From contig CM074697.1 of the NCBI GenBank assembly GCA_037367355.1, positions 2,728,001-2,792,000 on the forward strand: 64,000 nt of DNA, read 5' to 3'. This stretch comes from Neoscytalidium dimidiatum. Its lineage: Eukaryota > Ascomycota > Dothideomycetes > Botryosphaeriales > Botryosphaeriaceae. Below, piece after piece: positions 44,237 through 55,579 of the stretch. Numbering within the stretch: position 1 is the first letter of the stretch; each line of letters opens with the position of its first letter. A program made the translations under genes and the position numbers. Under the pieces are notes generated by a model. The model saw nothing but the letters and a program-made list of their open reading frames with translations, searched no databases and was not told the DNA's origin.

Positions 44237-45396
44237 TTACATGACAATGCACTTCTTGTCGTTGTCCTTTGCGTTCTTCACGGAGAGCGCTACTCTTGCA
44301 GCCTCTGTGAATGCCTCGTTGACGCCTCTGTTCTTCATCGCAGAGCACTCTGTGAAGTAGTCAGCTTCCTCACGTGTTCGGGGGTTAAATGAGCTCCGCA
44401 TTCGAAGTAACGAAAATAATAAATGGGAGCCCGAAATTTGAAGCCAAATTACTGGAATAATGTAGAACACGTACCAAGATATCTCAAGGCGCGAATCTTT
44501 TCTGCAACCTTGAGGCCTTGGTCGTAGTTGATAAGCGCCGGCTTCTCGCCCTGTTGGCCATCGTCGTCATCCGCGTCGGTCTGTTCTCGGAGGTCGCACT
44601 TGAGTGCCACAAGCACGAGCTTCACGCCGGGGCAGTTCTCCGCAATCTCGCCTACCCACTTGGTCTCGACGTTTTCTAGCGAGTCGGGCGAGTCGACCTG
44701 TCGCATCTGCACGTTAGAAGAGAGGGAAATGTGATAGGAATTTGGCGAAATGAGAGGCGCATACGCTGAAGCATAGCATGATTGCATGCGTGTCGTCATA
44801 GGATAGCGAACGCAGCCTGTCGAATTCTTCCTGGCCGGCCGTATCCCAAAGACTCAGCTCAACGTGGACATTGTCGATGAAGATATCTAGTTTGATATTG
44901 TCAGAGACAGCTCATCTTGCGGCCAACGAGGGCTGGCAGGTATTACCGTGCACGTAGTTCTCTGAGATTTCAAAGTCAGCCGATGCGCTAGAGCAATCAC
45001 GAACAAAGTGCAAGCATACCAAAGACAGTCGGCTCGCTTCGTGGAGAAACATAGTGTCAGCTTGAGGTCCTTCGGCAGCCATTTGCAGCAGCTGAGACTC
45101 ACTATACCGTTGGGAAATACCTGTGTGAGTTGACGGCGATTAGCTATCCGCACCGAGATCGGCGAGACCATTGACAAGGCAGCTTCAAGGACCGCGACCT
45201 CACCCTCTTGTAAAGACGTTTAACAATGATGTCTTGCCGCAAGCACCGTCGCCGCTGCATTTCCCGACGTCAGCACACCCGAACCTAAACTGTCCCAGCT
45301 TGCGCGCGCTCTCAGCAGCGCTGAATCCGATCCTAGAGGTACGTACAGAAGCACGAGCTTCCGCTGCACTGTCTTGGTGCCGCCGCAGAGAGGCAT
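44237..45396 (-). CDS. rho3: Rho3-type small GTPase with three micro-exons
   Basis: GTPase for polarised exocytosis and actin in fungi; acts at the plasma membrane. Eight exons: 45396-45347, 45254-45204, 45120-45103, 45036-45020, 44961-44947, 44886-44765, 44697-44475 and 44349-44237, giving 202 residues. Landmarks: [21 protein letters not shown]-loop GDGACGKTS, effector YFPTVYEPTVFENYVHDIF, switch [24 protein letters not shown], and [19 protein letters not shown]. The C-terminus is the CaaX box CIVM. Exons 3, 4 and 5 are 18, 17 and 15 nt and encode the switch I region; all three are needed to read YFPTVYEPTVFENYVH. Confidence 0.94.
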
Positions 45397-46311
45397 TGTC
45401 AGGAGGCTGGAGGGGAGTATCGGAGATGACGGAGAGACGGAGGCGAAGCGACAGCGTCGTCACTAGAGCATGCAATGCGCGCGGAAGCTGGTGTGGGGAG
45501 ACGAGGCGTTGGTCGTGTCGGGAGTCGGAGCGATGCGAAGCGGCGAACTTCGTGCGGAGAGGAGCGTTATGCGCAGGTCGTCCTCATAACCAGTTGAGCA
45601 GAGCGTGGGAAGTACGGCGACCACAGCAGTCAAGATTTGGGGGGTCGGCGGGAGGAAGCGCGGTGCAGCTGGAGGTCGATGATGGCAGATCGATTAGAGA
45701 TTCACCCACGCCTAAATTAGCGCCGGCTCTCCGTGTAGACAGCGCCTGCACTGCACAGCCAGGATCGGTCACCAATAGCGCGCAAGGCGAGCCGCGTCTC
45801 GCCCATTGCTTATGTGTACATCTTTACTGCCAAGTGGCCATCAGCTGAGGTCATACGCATCCTTTTCCTCGGCGGTTGTCATCAATATACATTGAATACG
45901 TGGATTCTGCGCTCAGCTCTGCCGTGGCGCCCCATGATGTCGTGCCTCGCTAACATGCGTGATCCTTCCCCGGTGTCTGTTGAATAATTATGTATGTACC
46001 ATTCCCAATTTGGATCCCATCAATGCCCAGTTCCATTGAACGCGCCGGAAATCCTGACCATAACCGTATCTCAACGCCGCCGACGCCCACTCTAGCGGTC
46101 CCGCTAAAACAGTTACCACGCCCTGCACCATCGTTCTCCGCAGTTTGAGAGCAAGCCAAACGGTGCAATATGGAATGTTGGCTTTGACTAGCCTGAGTAA
46201 CTCCGAGTTTTCGACGCATTTATGTCCGGACAATTACTCCATCTCGATATGCGCTCCCTCTGAATGCTGCCCATGACTCGAAACCAATCTTGCGCTTCCC
46301 GAATCCTACAC
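45397..46311. other. Intergenic region without a supported gene
   Basis: Promoter of rho3 and 3' flank of CWC25. A long plus-strand frame here overlaps rho3 exons on the other strand and is composition-driven. Confidence 0.5.
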
Positions 46312-47517
46312 TCAATAAGCTTCAAGCTTCTCGAGGCCGCCTCTGGACCTCTTCAAGCGTTCGCCCAAGTCGATGTTCTCTTGCGCTTGGCGATGCAGAC
46401 CTGATACGAAACGACCCCGCTCTGAACGCTTCCTGTCATCGGCCTGGCGATCCTCTTCTTCCTTAGCTTCAATGGCTGCCAACCGCCTCTTTCGATCCTC
46501 TTCAAGGTCCGCGGCGCTCGATTGCATCGCTGCCAGCTTTTTGGCACGCTCTTCCGCGTCGTCCTTGCTTCGCTTGGGAGAATTGGACCGTTGTTGGAAA
46601 TCCCTTTCAGGCCGTCCTCTCCGCCGGCCTGGAGATGGTGATCGAGAAGTGGCCGCTCTTGACTGGTGGTAGTCTCTTCTGGAGTATCCTCGGTCGGCAC
46701 GATCGTCACGCTTGCTGCGACGCTCATAAGGCGAGCGAGACCTCGAACGAGACGGGGACATATCACGACGTCTGCGAGAATCCCGCTTGTGATCGTAGTC
46801 ATCGTCCCGGCGACGCTCGTAATCCTCGTCGCGGCGACTCCGCCGATAAGGAGACCTTGACCGCGACCTCGAGCGGGAGCTGCGATGGTGGCGCGAGCGG
46901 TGGCTGTGTCGTGTCTCATCCTCTTCATCTCTTCTGTGACGCTTGCTGCGATGTCTGCTTTCGTCGTCCCTGTGACGGTGCTTCCTGTGCTTCCGATCGC
47001 CGTCCGATGATCCCCCTGCCTCCTTAAGAAGGGCGCGCCGACGCACAGGGTCGTTCATCATAGCCTCTAGGGCAGCTTGCTCCTGCTTCTTAATCGCTGC
47101 CATCGGGTCGAGAGAAATTTTGGCTGCCGCATCTCTTGGATTGACGGCGCTCGGTTGAGGAGCCAGGAACGACTCCTGGCCCGCGTTCTTCTCCAACTTC
47201 TTATTCTCGTCGTTCTTGATCAGGTTGTCGACCCGGCGCTTGCCGAGAAGATAACCCTCCATTTCCTCCGTGGTGCCGGTCTGACCGCTGGAGGGGCCAG
47301 AATACATCCAGTCCACACGGTTCAGCCTCTTTTTGCCGCCTGCAGCCTCCTGCATTTCCTGAAGCTCCTGGATCGCTCGCTCCTCTGCGCGTTCCTTCAT
47401 CATCTGGTCGATGCGCTTGCGCTCTTCGAGCGCTTTCTGTTCTTCCTCCCATACCCGCCGCTGGTTGCTCATCAAGAGCGGGTGCCAGCTCTTCTTCAGG
47501 TTAAGATCTCCACCCAT
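46312..47517 (-). CDS. CWC25: Pre-mRNA splicing factor Cwc25
   Basis: Spliceosome factor for the first transesterification step, recruited after Prp2. A single exon of 401 residues, ATG at 47517. The N-terminal CIR-type domain is [20 protein letters not shown] and continues as a Lys/Glu helix with [11 protein letters not shown]. The CWC25 block is [13 protein letters not shown] and [14 protein letters not shown]. The middle and C-terminus are rich in RS, RD and HR repeats (about 185-320), typical of metazoan and filamentous fungal orthologues. The end is [17 protein letters not shown]. The lack of introns is unusual for this window but credible. Confidence 0.96.
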   Translation of the reverse strand: MGGDLNLKKSWHPLLMSNQRRVWEEEQKALEERKRIDQMMKERAEERAIQELQEMQEAAGGKKRLNRVDWMYSGPSSGQTGTTEEMEGYLLGKRRVDNLIKNDENKKLEKNAGQESFLAPQPSAVNPRDAAAKISLDPMAAIKKQEQAALEAMMNDPVRRRALLKEAGGSSDGDRKHRKHRHRDDESRHRSKRHRRDEEDETRHSHRSRHHRSSRSRSRSRSPYRRSRRDEDYERRRDDDYDHKRDSRRRRDMSPSRSRSRSPYERRSKRDDRADRGYSRRDYHQSRAATSRSPSPGRRRGRPERDFQQRSNSPKRSKDDAEERAKKLAAMQSSAADLEEDRKRRLAAIEAKEEEDRQADDRKRSERGRFVSGLHRQAQENIDLGERLKRSRGGLEKLEAY

Positions 47518-48462
47518 TTTTGGCGGTGTTATGATGAAGGTCGGTCTCGAGAGGTGTGTGTGTGGGGTGACGTTCCTTCCGAGGGGCGAATTTGCGGCGG
47601 AGGACGGGTTACAGGTGGGCGGTAAGGGTATGCGAGATCTAAAGAGTTGAAGCTTTCCTGTGACGCAACTGCAGTTGCACGTTGTTAGTCAAATCCTATT
47701 TCCGAACTGAGTGGTGTTCCAAAGCAGGCGCAGTGATGTTGTTTCCTGATCCGCGGCAAGTAGTTTTAAGATGCAGAAAGAGTGAGCGCGGAGGTTCCGC
47801 TGGTTCAATGACCGCAGTCGGCCCGTGCGGGCCCAACCGCGTCACTTCATAAATAGCTGCTTTGCGCTGCGGGCTCTGCCTTCCAGCTACGCTCCATATA
47901 CCAGACCGTGCCGGCTACTTTGCGACGCAAGGTCGTCCTTTCCAACTGCAAGATCGGCAGCACTATCATGAGGTGAAAACCTTCTCCCTCAACCATTCCA
48001 TCCACAACACATCCACAACACATCATCCACAGCTTTGTGCTCACAAGACTACTATTACAACACGTCGCAACACTGCTTTTACAACGCATCGCTACAGTCA
48101 CTAACACGGGCGCACTCTTCAGCCAACCATTCGAGATCGGGGATAAAGCGAGAGAAGCACTCTTGAAACTAGCTCAACCCGTCATCGTCATCGACATCTC
48201 ACTAGGGACTAAGGAGGCCCTCGAGAAACTTTCCTCCATTACCATCAACTTTTCTTGCTCGCGAGGCGTCTCGCTCACCTTATTGGGCTTGGCATCGATC
48301 TTCACATTCGGCTGGTACCTCACCACGTCTATTAAGAGCAGATCCGCAGCACCCACAAGAAGTCACTTTGTCGTCCTCCGGAACATTCCCTTCCCTACTG
48401 TTCCCGCCATTACAAGATAGTTGCACAATCTTCAACTTGCTCTGAGTCGCGTGTCCGTCGCT
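47518..48462. other. CWC25-CSN2 divergent intergenic region with a possible small membrane-protein frame
   Basis: 945 bp between divergent genes. CA-rich leader-like sequence at 47.99-48.1 kb precedes a plus-strand open frame (to the stop at 48420). That frame encodes EALEKLSSITINFSCS followed by a membrane-like GVSLTLLGLASIFTFGWYL and a basic tail. It has no in-frame ATG, so it would need an upstream exon. It ends 42 bp before the CSN2 ATG. Confidence 0.3.
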
Positions 48463-50235
48463 ATGTCTTCTGACGACGACTTTATGCAAGAGTCAGACCA
48501 GGAGGAGTAAGTATGCCCCTCCGTTCATATCTTATATAGATGCTGATCGCTGCAGCTACGATTTCGAGTACGAAGACGACGACGACGAACAGACTGGCGA
48601 TGTGAACATCGAGAACAAATATTATGGCGCTAAGCAGATGAAGGTCGATAGCCCGGAGGATGCAGTAGAAGAGTTCTTGGGTGTGCCCGCCCTAGAGGAA
48701 GAAAAAGGCGACTGGTACGTCTCTGAAGGGAAGGATTGAATTAGCCCCCGAACTGACGAATACAAGGGGCTTCAAAGGCCTCAAGCAAGCAATCAAGCTT
48801 GAATTCAAGCTCGGCAAGTATGCTGAGGTCTGTTCGCCATACTCTCCGAGAAAGGATTCAACAGCAGGGATAGTAATGCTAACCTAGATCCGCACAGGCC
48901 GTCGAACACTACAAGGAGCTCCTTACCTACGTCAAGTCGGCGGTCACGCGAAACTATTCCGAGAAGTCAATCAATAACATGCTGGATTTCATCGAGAAGG
49001 CGGCAGAGGATGACGAGGCTTACCGCTGCATGGAGAAGTTCTACGCTTTGACGCTTGAGTCATTCCAGAGTACAAACAACGAGCGATTGTGGCTGAAAAC
49101 CAATATCAAGCTGGCCAAACTCTGGCTAGAGCGCAAGGACTACCGTCAGCTGACGGAGAAACTACGAGAGCTTCACAAGGCATGCCAGATGGAAGACGGC
49201 TCGGACGACCCTAGCAAGGGAACGTACTCGCTGGAAGTCTACTCGCTCGAGATCCTCATGTACGCTGAGACAAGGAACAACAAGAGGCTCAAGGTACGTT
49301 TTGACACAGTCAATGACAAGCGGGACACGGTACTGACCCGTATGTGCAGGCATTGTACCAACGTGCTCTCAAGGTTCGCTCAGCGGTGCCTCACCCGAAA
49401 ATTATGGGAATTATACGTGAATGCGGTGGCAAGATGCACATGAGCGAAGGTACCACCTCACGTAAGCGGTTTCTTGTGGACTTTAGCTGACGATGAAACA
49501 GAGAACTGGAAAGAAGCGCAGAGCGACTTCTTCGAGAGCTTCCGCAACTACGATGAGGCTGGCTCGCTACAGCGCATCCAGGTTCTTAAGTACTTGGTGC
49601 TCACAACGATGCTCATGGGGTCGGACATCAACCCGTTCGACTCGCAGGAGACGAAGCCGTACAAGAACGACCCGCGCATTGCAGCAATGACTGACCTGGT
49701 AGACGCGTACCAGAGGGACGACATTCATGGCTACGAGAAGATCCTGCAGAACAACAAGGACCTCCTTGCTGACCCGTTTATTGCCGAAAACATCGACGAA
49801 GTGACGCGTAACATGCGGACCAAGGCGGTTCTCAAGCTCATTGCGCCGTACACGCGGTTCACGCTTGGTTTCATTTCGAAGCAGCTCAAGATCTCGCTAC
49901 CAGAAGTGCAAGACATAGTGAGCTTCCTTATCGTGGATAAGAAGCTACGCGGGAAGATCAACCAACAGAACGGCACGGTGGAGATCGAGAGTAGCACAGA
50001 CAGGGATCGGGTGCATGCGATGCAGGAATGGACGGCGGCGATAGGGTCGCTCTGGGCGACGGTGCTGAACGAGGGCGAGGGCTTCCGGTCGGAAGAAGCT
50101 TCGCAGTTCCAGGCCAGCACGGGAGCACAGGGCCTATCGGATCTTGGAGGACGCCATGGACCCAGCGCAAAGCTCGGTCGCGGGACGAAGGGCAAGGGTT
50201 TCTCGGGACGGCTGCCGGGAGCTGGGTTGAGGTAA
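48463..50235 (+). CDS. csn2: COP9 signalosome subunit 2
   Basis: Scaffold subunit of the COP9 signalosome, which removes Nedd8 from cullins and affects light response and development in filamentous fungi. Exons 48463-48506, 48556-48714, 48767-48827, 48898-49293, 49350-49449 and 49502-50235 give 497 residues. The acidic N-terminus is [15 protein letters not shown]. Then [54 protein letters not shown], and [20 protein letters not shown] form helical repeats. The PCI domain runs from [20 protein letters not shown] through [20 protein letters not shown] to [10 protein letters not shown]. The C-terminus is Gly/Arg-rich. Length matches the family. Confidence 0.96.
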
Positions 50236-51744
50236 TGACTTGCAGCAGTGGGCTGCAAGCCCTTGTGCGAGGGAGGGGGGGCCAATGGACAGGACCTGGC
50301 TGGCGCGTGAAACATCATCTTTCATTCTGAGGACGCTGGCACGATGCAGTCATAGAAGTTGCTTCTACTCTGAAGGCTGAAACATGCGGTAGACAATGGA
50401 CATTACTTTTTCTCGGGCGGGTAGCGAAGCGCTTTCCTTTTGGCTGGACCACGGCGGCTGGTGTGAGGCGGCATGCGATCGGGCGGACTTGCTGCTGTGC
50501 GGGCGCGGGCGCGGGCGCGGGCGCAGGCGCGTAACTGCAGGCTGCTGGGTGCGACGTCCAGCCAAGGGTTCCGAGGCTGCGGAAGGGCTGGCCGCCACGG
50601 TGGAGTCTCGCGATGACCTCGAACCAGGTCTCCCTCCGTGTCTCGCGCGCGCTGTGTTGCTTGGGGGCTGCGAAGGGCGACAGATCGCCTCGGGGCGCGC
50701 GCTGTGCGAGTCCGGGGCAGCTGGTTATAATGCTGGCGGCGTGCATCTTGGCGACCGCTCCACCTGGGCGGGCGAATCAGACGGCGGGCTATGCAGCGCC
50801 TGCACGCCCAGTGGAGGCGGGCGAGCTACTCTGATGTTACATATCACTTTCGCAGCCGGCCCCGTCGTCGACATTCCGCCCAGCAGCGCAGAGCAGCCAG
50901 AGCGCGCGCGCCGGCCTTTGCGCGGCGTGCCAATGCCCATGCAGGGCGGCGGTGATGCGCTGTGCGTGACGGCCGGGCTGTACTTACATCCTGTATGTGC
51001 GCGCGCGGCGCGGGGGTGGTGAGGTGAGGTGCGCAAGTGGAGGTGTTGAGCTGGGCCGATGGGAGCGCTCTGCTGCTGCTGGCGTGTGCGGGAGCTACGG
51101 GCGGCGCGCGACGGCGGCGACGGCCCACGGCCCATGGGCGACGGGCCCTCCGCTTCATGAGAGCACCTCTGTGCGCCGTCACTATCCCTCTCGCAGGCCT
51201 GTCTCACCTGGCTTACCGCATCGCTCGCCGTGCATGAGGCGCTCTTAGCGGCGGCGGCGCTCGATGAGGTTCTTCAATGCTGGGCCGACCATCGAGTGCA
51301 ACGAGACGCCCTCGCCGTTTCATCGCCGTGTGCGTGAGTGTGTTGCCGTGCGCGCTGGTACGGTACCTGGCAGCATAGTCGAGAGACGGGCAAGCCCCAT
51401 CCCCACAGCTCAGCGTTGCCTCCATATATTGGCATCCTCCTGCTGCCCCTGGCAAAAGCTCGCCGTGTCACAGGAGAAGTCGCTGCTGCAACCACGGGCG
51501 CGGGTCTCTGCGCATACTAAAACCGACTCCGCTGCCATTCCTCCATGGCCGCTCGTGGGTGACCTGCAATCCCGCGCCGCCGCCGTGCAATTTCCTGTCC
51601 TGCCTCTGCTGCTCGCAAGCTCGCAAGCTCCCGCCGTAGAGACGCGCTGCCCTTCAACACCATCGTGACGCGTGCCTGATCGCCGCTGCCCCAGCCCAGA
51701 GCCCCAGCAGGCGCGCCCCAGAGCCCCAGCACCCCGACGCGGCC
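50236..51744. other. GC-rich upstream region of the otubain gene
   Basis: 1.5 kb of GC-rich sequence open in many frames on both strands, so long frames here are not evidence of genes. A GGGCGC hexanucleotide repeat is at 50501-50530. Confidence 0.5.
50501..50530. repeat. Hexanucleotide repeat GGGCGC
   Basis: Five tandem units, the last altered to AGGCGC at its end. Confidence 0.75.
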
Positions 51745-53641
51745 ATGAATCGACAACCCGTCCTCTCGCCCAACTTCCACCACTACGCTGCGCAGCCATT
51801 CCATGACCCGGCCCTTGCTTCGGTGTCGACGCTGTCGTACAGGTCCTTCCAGCTCCCCCATCGGACCGCGGAGCTTCCCGCCGGCTACAACCCAACACCA
51901 CTGCCTCCGCGCCCGCCTGCCGCAAGGATGAGCTACGCCATGGCCTCCGACGACGAGCTTGCCCAGCTGCAGAAGCTTTCCAACGACTACCAGCCCGAGG
52001 CCACCGTGAGTGCCGTCCCCCCGGCGCCTGCCCAAGCGCCGCCGCGTCGCTGCTACTGCCGTTGCCGTTGCTGACTCCCCGCAGGGCCCGCTCGTCGGGC
52101 CAAGACAATCCACGGCTGCCATCACCACCGAATACGCAAACGGCGACCCCGTCTATCGTGCGAAGACCCAGGTTCGCGTGCCCGCCCTGCCCGCCTAGAG
52201 CCCCGACGCTGAACTTGTGCTAGAACCTGCCCTACAAGTATTCCCACTACCGAACGTGTCGCGGAGATGGACACTGCGGCTGGAGAGGTATGCGGTGTGC
52301 CGCCTCAAGGCAGAGACGCCCTCGCTGACGTGACGCATAGCGGTGGCTTTTGGCTACTTTGAGGCCCTCCAGCGCATAGGCGACCGCACCAAGTTCCTCG
52401 AGGAGCAGAGCCGCCTGCGCTCGCTCTCCAACCTGCTCAACCAGATCGGCCTCCAGGCCGACACCTACGAGGACTTCGCTGACGAGACCTTTGGACTGCT
52501 CCGCAAGCTGGCCACCCTGCCCGCTGCCGACGATGCCCCTCTGCTCGAGACGTTCAACGACCTGATGGCGTCGATGGGTATCATCACCCACCTCAAGGCA
52601 AGTGTTCACATGACGGTCGTGTACCACCTGTGCTAACCGTAGCCCTCGCAGCTCTTGACCAGTGCTTGGATTCAGACTCACCCCCAGGACTTCGAGCCAT
52701 TCCTGTTGGGCCAAGACTTGCAGCAGTACTGCCGGAGCTCCGTCGAGGCTAGCAACTGTGAAATCGAGCACGTCACTCTAACCGCTCTGTTCCAGGTCTT
52801 GCTCAAACCCGCTGGCTTCGCTCTGGAAGTTTTGTATCTGGACCGCAGTGCAGGCGAAGAAGGAGATATGTACCGCTTCGACGTAACGACGCACGACGGC
52901 ATGCAGATTATGGATGCTCCTACCGTGAGGTTGCTCTACCGACCGTAAGCGCCTCCAAGTCTCGGCCGAGTGTGCCTTATCACGGTATTCTGACTGCGTC
53001 TTAGGGGTCACTACGATATCTTGTACAAGGCAGAGGAAGTCCAGCATACAATGCCACCTCAGATGCCCACCCAGGTCGCTGTCAATCTGGCGCCCCACTT
53101 CAACGAAGATTACGTGCATATGAACAGGGAGTTCTCTGACGTACTAGCTTATATACCTGGAATGGGCCCCCAAGGCTTCGCGCCTAGCCTTGGACAGCCG
53201 TCGTACATGTCTGACCCATTCGGAACTTATCCGCCAACACCAGCTCAACCGCCGCAGCCTCCTCCTCAGCTCTACTCACCGCTACCAGTGTCCCATAGCC
53301 AGGATTATGTGGCGTCCAGCGTTCCTCTCGAGGCTCCCGTTGGCTTGCCCATTCCCCCGCCAGCCGGCAAAGTTGAGCGTGGTGGCCCGTTCAGGCCATC
53401 TATGTATGAGTTGAAGCAGGATTTCGCCTCCGGCCCTTCTCATTCACCCACTTTCCAAACCTCAATCTTCAAGAAGTAAGTCTCGATGAGTTGAAGAGCG
53501 CATTGAATTCAACTAATGCAGCGCAGTTCTCACTACAATACTGCACACTTCTTAAATCCAGATTTTCAACCGGAAGAATGGTCGCCTGATACAGAGTATT
53601 CGTCCACTAGTCGAGGACGTCATAAATCCACCTCTCAATAG
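51745..53641 (+). CDS. Otubain-type deubiquitinase (peptidase C65)
   Basis: Cysteine protease of the OTU clan that removes ubiquitin. Exons 51745-52005, 52085-52171, 52224-52287, 52341-52597, 52652-52944, 53005-53475 and 53527-53641 give 515 residues. The catalytic block is CRGDGHCGWRAVAFGYFEAL with the Asp-Gly-x-Cys motif; the catalytic His lies in YRPGHYDILYKAEE. The Pro-rich tail is typical of ascomycete members and ends with NSHYNTAHFLNPDFQPEEW. Intron 4 starts with GC (AAG then GCAAGT), a rarer GC-AG class. The last acceptor is one of two tandem AGs (GCAGCGCAG); the second was taken because it gives the family C-terminus, while the first gives a 12-residue end. Confidence 0.93.
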
Positions 53642-54840
53642 TGCGCGTCAGCACACGCGCCACCTTCTCAGTCGGACCCTAAGCCTCGAGTTCTGTTCGT
53701 CCGACGATTGAGCCGCCGCTGCGCTTGTCCAGCCTTTCGAATTGTTGTTGCATAGCATCTTTAACGAAGTCCAGCGATTGGCCTCCTGCTTTGCCTGTCA
53801 TCTTTCAAAGCATCAGTTTGCTTAGTTCCCCGCGTCTATCATATCCACCCCCGGTTTTTTTTTTTTTTTTTTTGGCGCAACTCAACAGTCCCAGCAATTC
53901 TTCGTTTCGATGTTCGCATTATATCTTTAGGAAATGCCCGTCACGACCTCAATAAGACCATCTGCCTCAGGGTGCCCTTATCTTGGAATTTTTCAAAGGC
54001 ATTGCCTTCTATCCTACTTTCCCGACTATTCCAGTTCCATAGCTGCATCAGCCGTTACACTTAGCTGGCAGCACTTCCTCTCTCTTCTCGGTTTTTTTCA
54101 CCTCCACGTAAGGTAGCGCTCAAATAATCCTGGCGATCTAAAACTGTGCGTGTTGCTGTTCCTGGTATTTCTTCCGTATCCTCTTATTCAACAGGGTTTT
54201 GTTACTTGTCTGCAGTCAGCGCTGCTCCGGCTGGCATTCCACGGGGAAAAATGGTGTTATTTTTCTGTCAACTGCTTCTCGGACTTCGGGAATTGGAACT
54301 GAGATGAGCTACTATAGGAGTCGCCGGAGTCAGGCTTTTTTATATAAACAAATTGTTTCGCTGTAATGGAAAGCATAATACTATCAATGGAAAAAACGGC
54401 ATTTACAATAAAATAGAGAGTACAGGTTATGTTTTTGCATAGAAAACCCTATGCCGTTGGTGTCACTGCACACCTTCGGATATCAGTTGGATTTTTCAAT
54501 TTGCGGGCAGCAAAAGGCACGATGCACGAATGGAGAGTAGTTCGAATGACTTTCAAGCTTTAGATTGACAGCAGCAAAAAGGGTATCTATGTCAAGCTTT
54601 CGTGGGCCTTGATGCAAGCTCGCTTCCTTTTTTTTCTCCCTTCCTCCAAGTGTAATGGAAAAGAAAAAGGACGAATCGCAACGTACATGAGTGACTTCTC
54701 GCGTCGTTTTGGCCGGCGGGAGTGGTATTAATTTGCCAAGTGCCGGAGCCATAACCATGATCCAGGTATACAAGAGGTTGTCTTGTTTTACAATCTCGGT
54801 TCTGTCTTTCTTACCGTTATGCTTTCACAAGTTTATCTGT
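53642..54840. other. Intergenic region without a supported gene
   Basis: Convergent 3' flanks of the otubain and SNX3 genes. A T19 run lies at 53855-53873. No gene seen. Confidence 0.5.
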
Positions 54841-55579
54841 TCACCACTGGTTGCGGTCCCAGTTTGGATCTATGGAGGGTTGCGCGGGGGCGGGGATGTT
54901 AGCATGTCATTTACTTCTCACGGGTGCGAATTGCCTCCCCCCTTCCTCTCTTCTCCTTTGCTCCAGCGACGCTTGTGGAGAGTCGAAGCTCCTCGAGCTA
55001 CTATTCCCGAGCGATAGTATTTGGCAAAAGGTTTCTCACTCACCTTGCACGAAGGCGGCCAGGACCTTGCTGCCGGTCTGCAGCAGCGGGTGGCCGACGA
55101 CGATCTGCAGGAAGCGCTGCAGGCCCTCGCGGCGGTGCTCGATGACGTCGTCGGAGAAGCGGTTGGTGAAGACCTTGCCGGGGAGCGGGGGGATGGTGAC
55201 GCGGGCGGACTCGCGCTCGAGGATGTCGCGGAAGGCCTCGAAGTCCGAGTAGCGCCGGCGCACGGAGGACTGCTTGAGCTTGAAGGCCGGGATGTTGGTC
55301 TTCATGCTGATCTCGTACGTCGTGTACATGCCCCGCCCCGTGCCGTGGGTTTGCGGGTTGCGGACCTGGAGAGAGGTGGGGAGGATGCGTGAGCTTCATG
55401 ATGTGGGTGTGTGTGTGTGTGTGTATGTCTTAGGCGTAATCAAAAGGGTCCCGGAAAAAAAGTGGCGGTGGGAGCCAGGATCCCTTCTTGCTTCGACCTA
55501 CCTCGATCTCCAGGAAGTTCTCGGGAGGGCCATACAGCTCCTCGTACGTTTGGGCACGAGAGTCGGGGAGCGACTGCAT
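54841..55579 (-). CDS. SNX3: Sorting nexin 3 (Snx3/Grd19)
   Basis: PX-domain protein that binds phosphatidylinositol 3-phosphate on endosomes and works with retromer in cargo recycling. Exons 55579-55502, 55365-55044 and 54869-54841 give 142 residues. It starts [20 protein letters not shown] and continues [14 protein letters not shown]. The PX core has [18 protein letters not shown], the lipid-binding [40 protein letters not shown] and KVLAAFVQ. The last exon is only 29 nt and encodes DPNWDRNQW, the conserved family ending. Intron 1 contains a GT microsatellite. Confidence 0.96.
55407..55424. repeat. (GT)9 microsatellite in SNX3 intron 1
   Basis: Nine GT units within the intron at 55501-55366. 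Confidence 0.85.

Noticed and set aside
45171..45848. 225-codon plus-strand frame
   Set aside because: It is antisense to rho3 exons 1-2 and their introns; composition-driven.
50396..52128. Several long frames on both strands around the otubain promoter and first exon
   Set aside because: GC-rich shadow frames; the otubain exon structure explains the coding signal.
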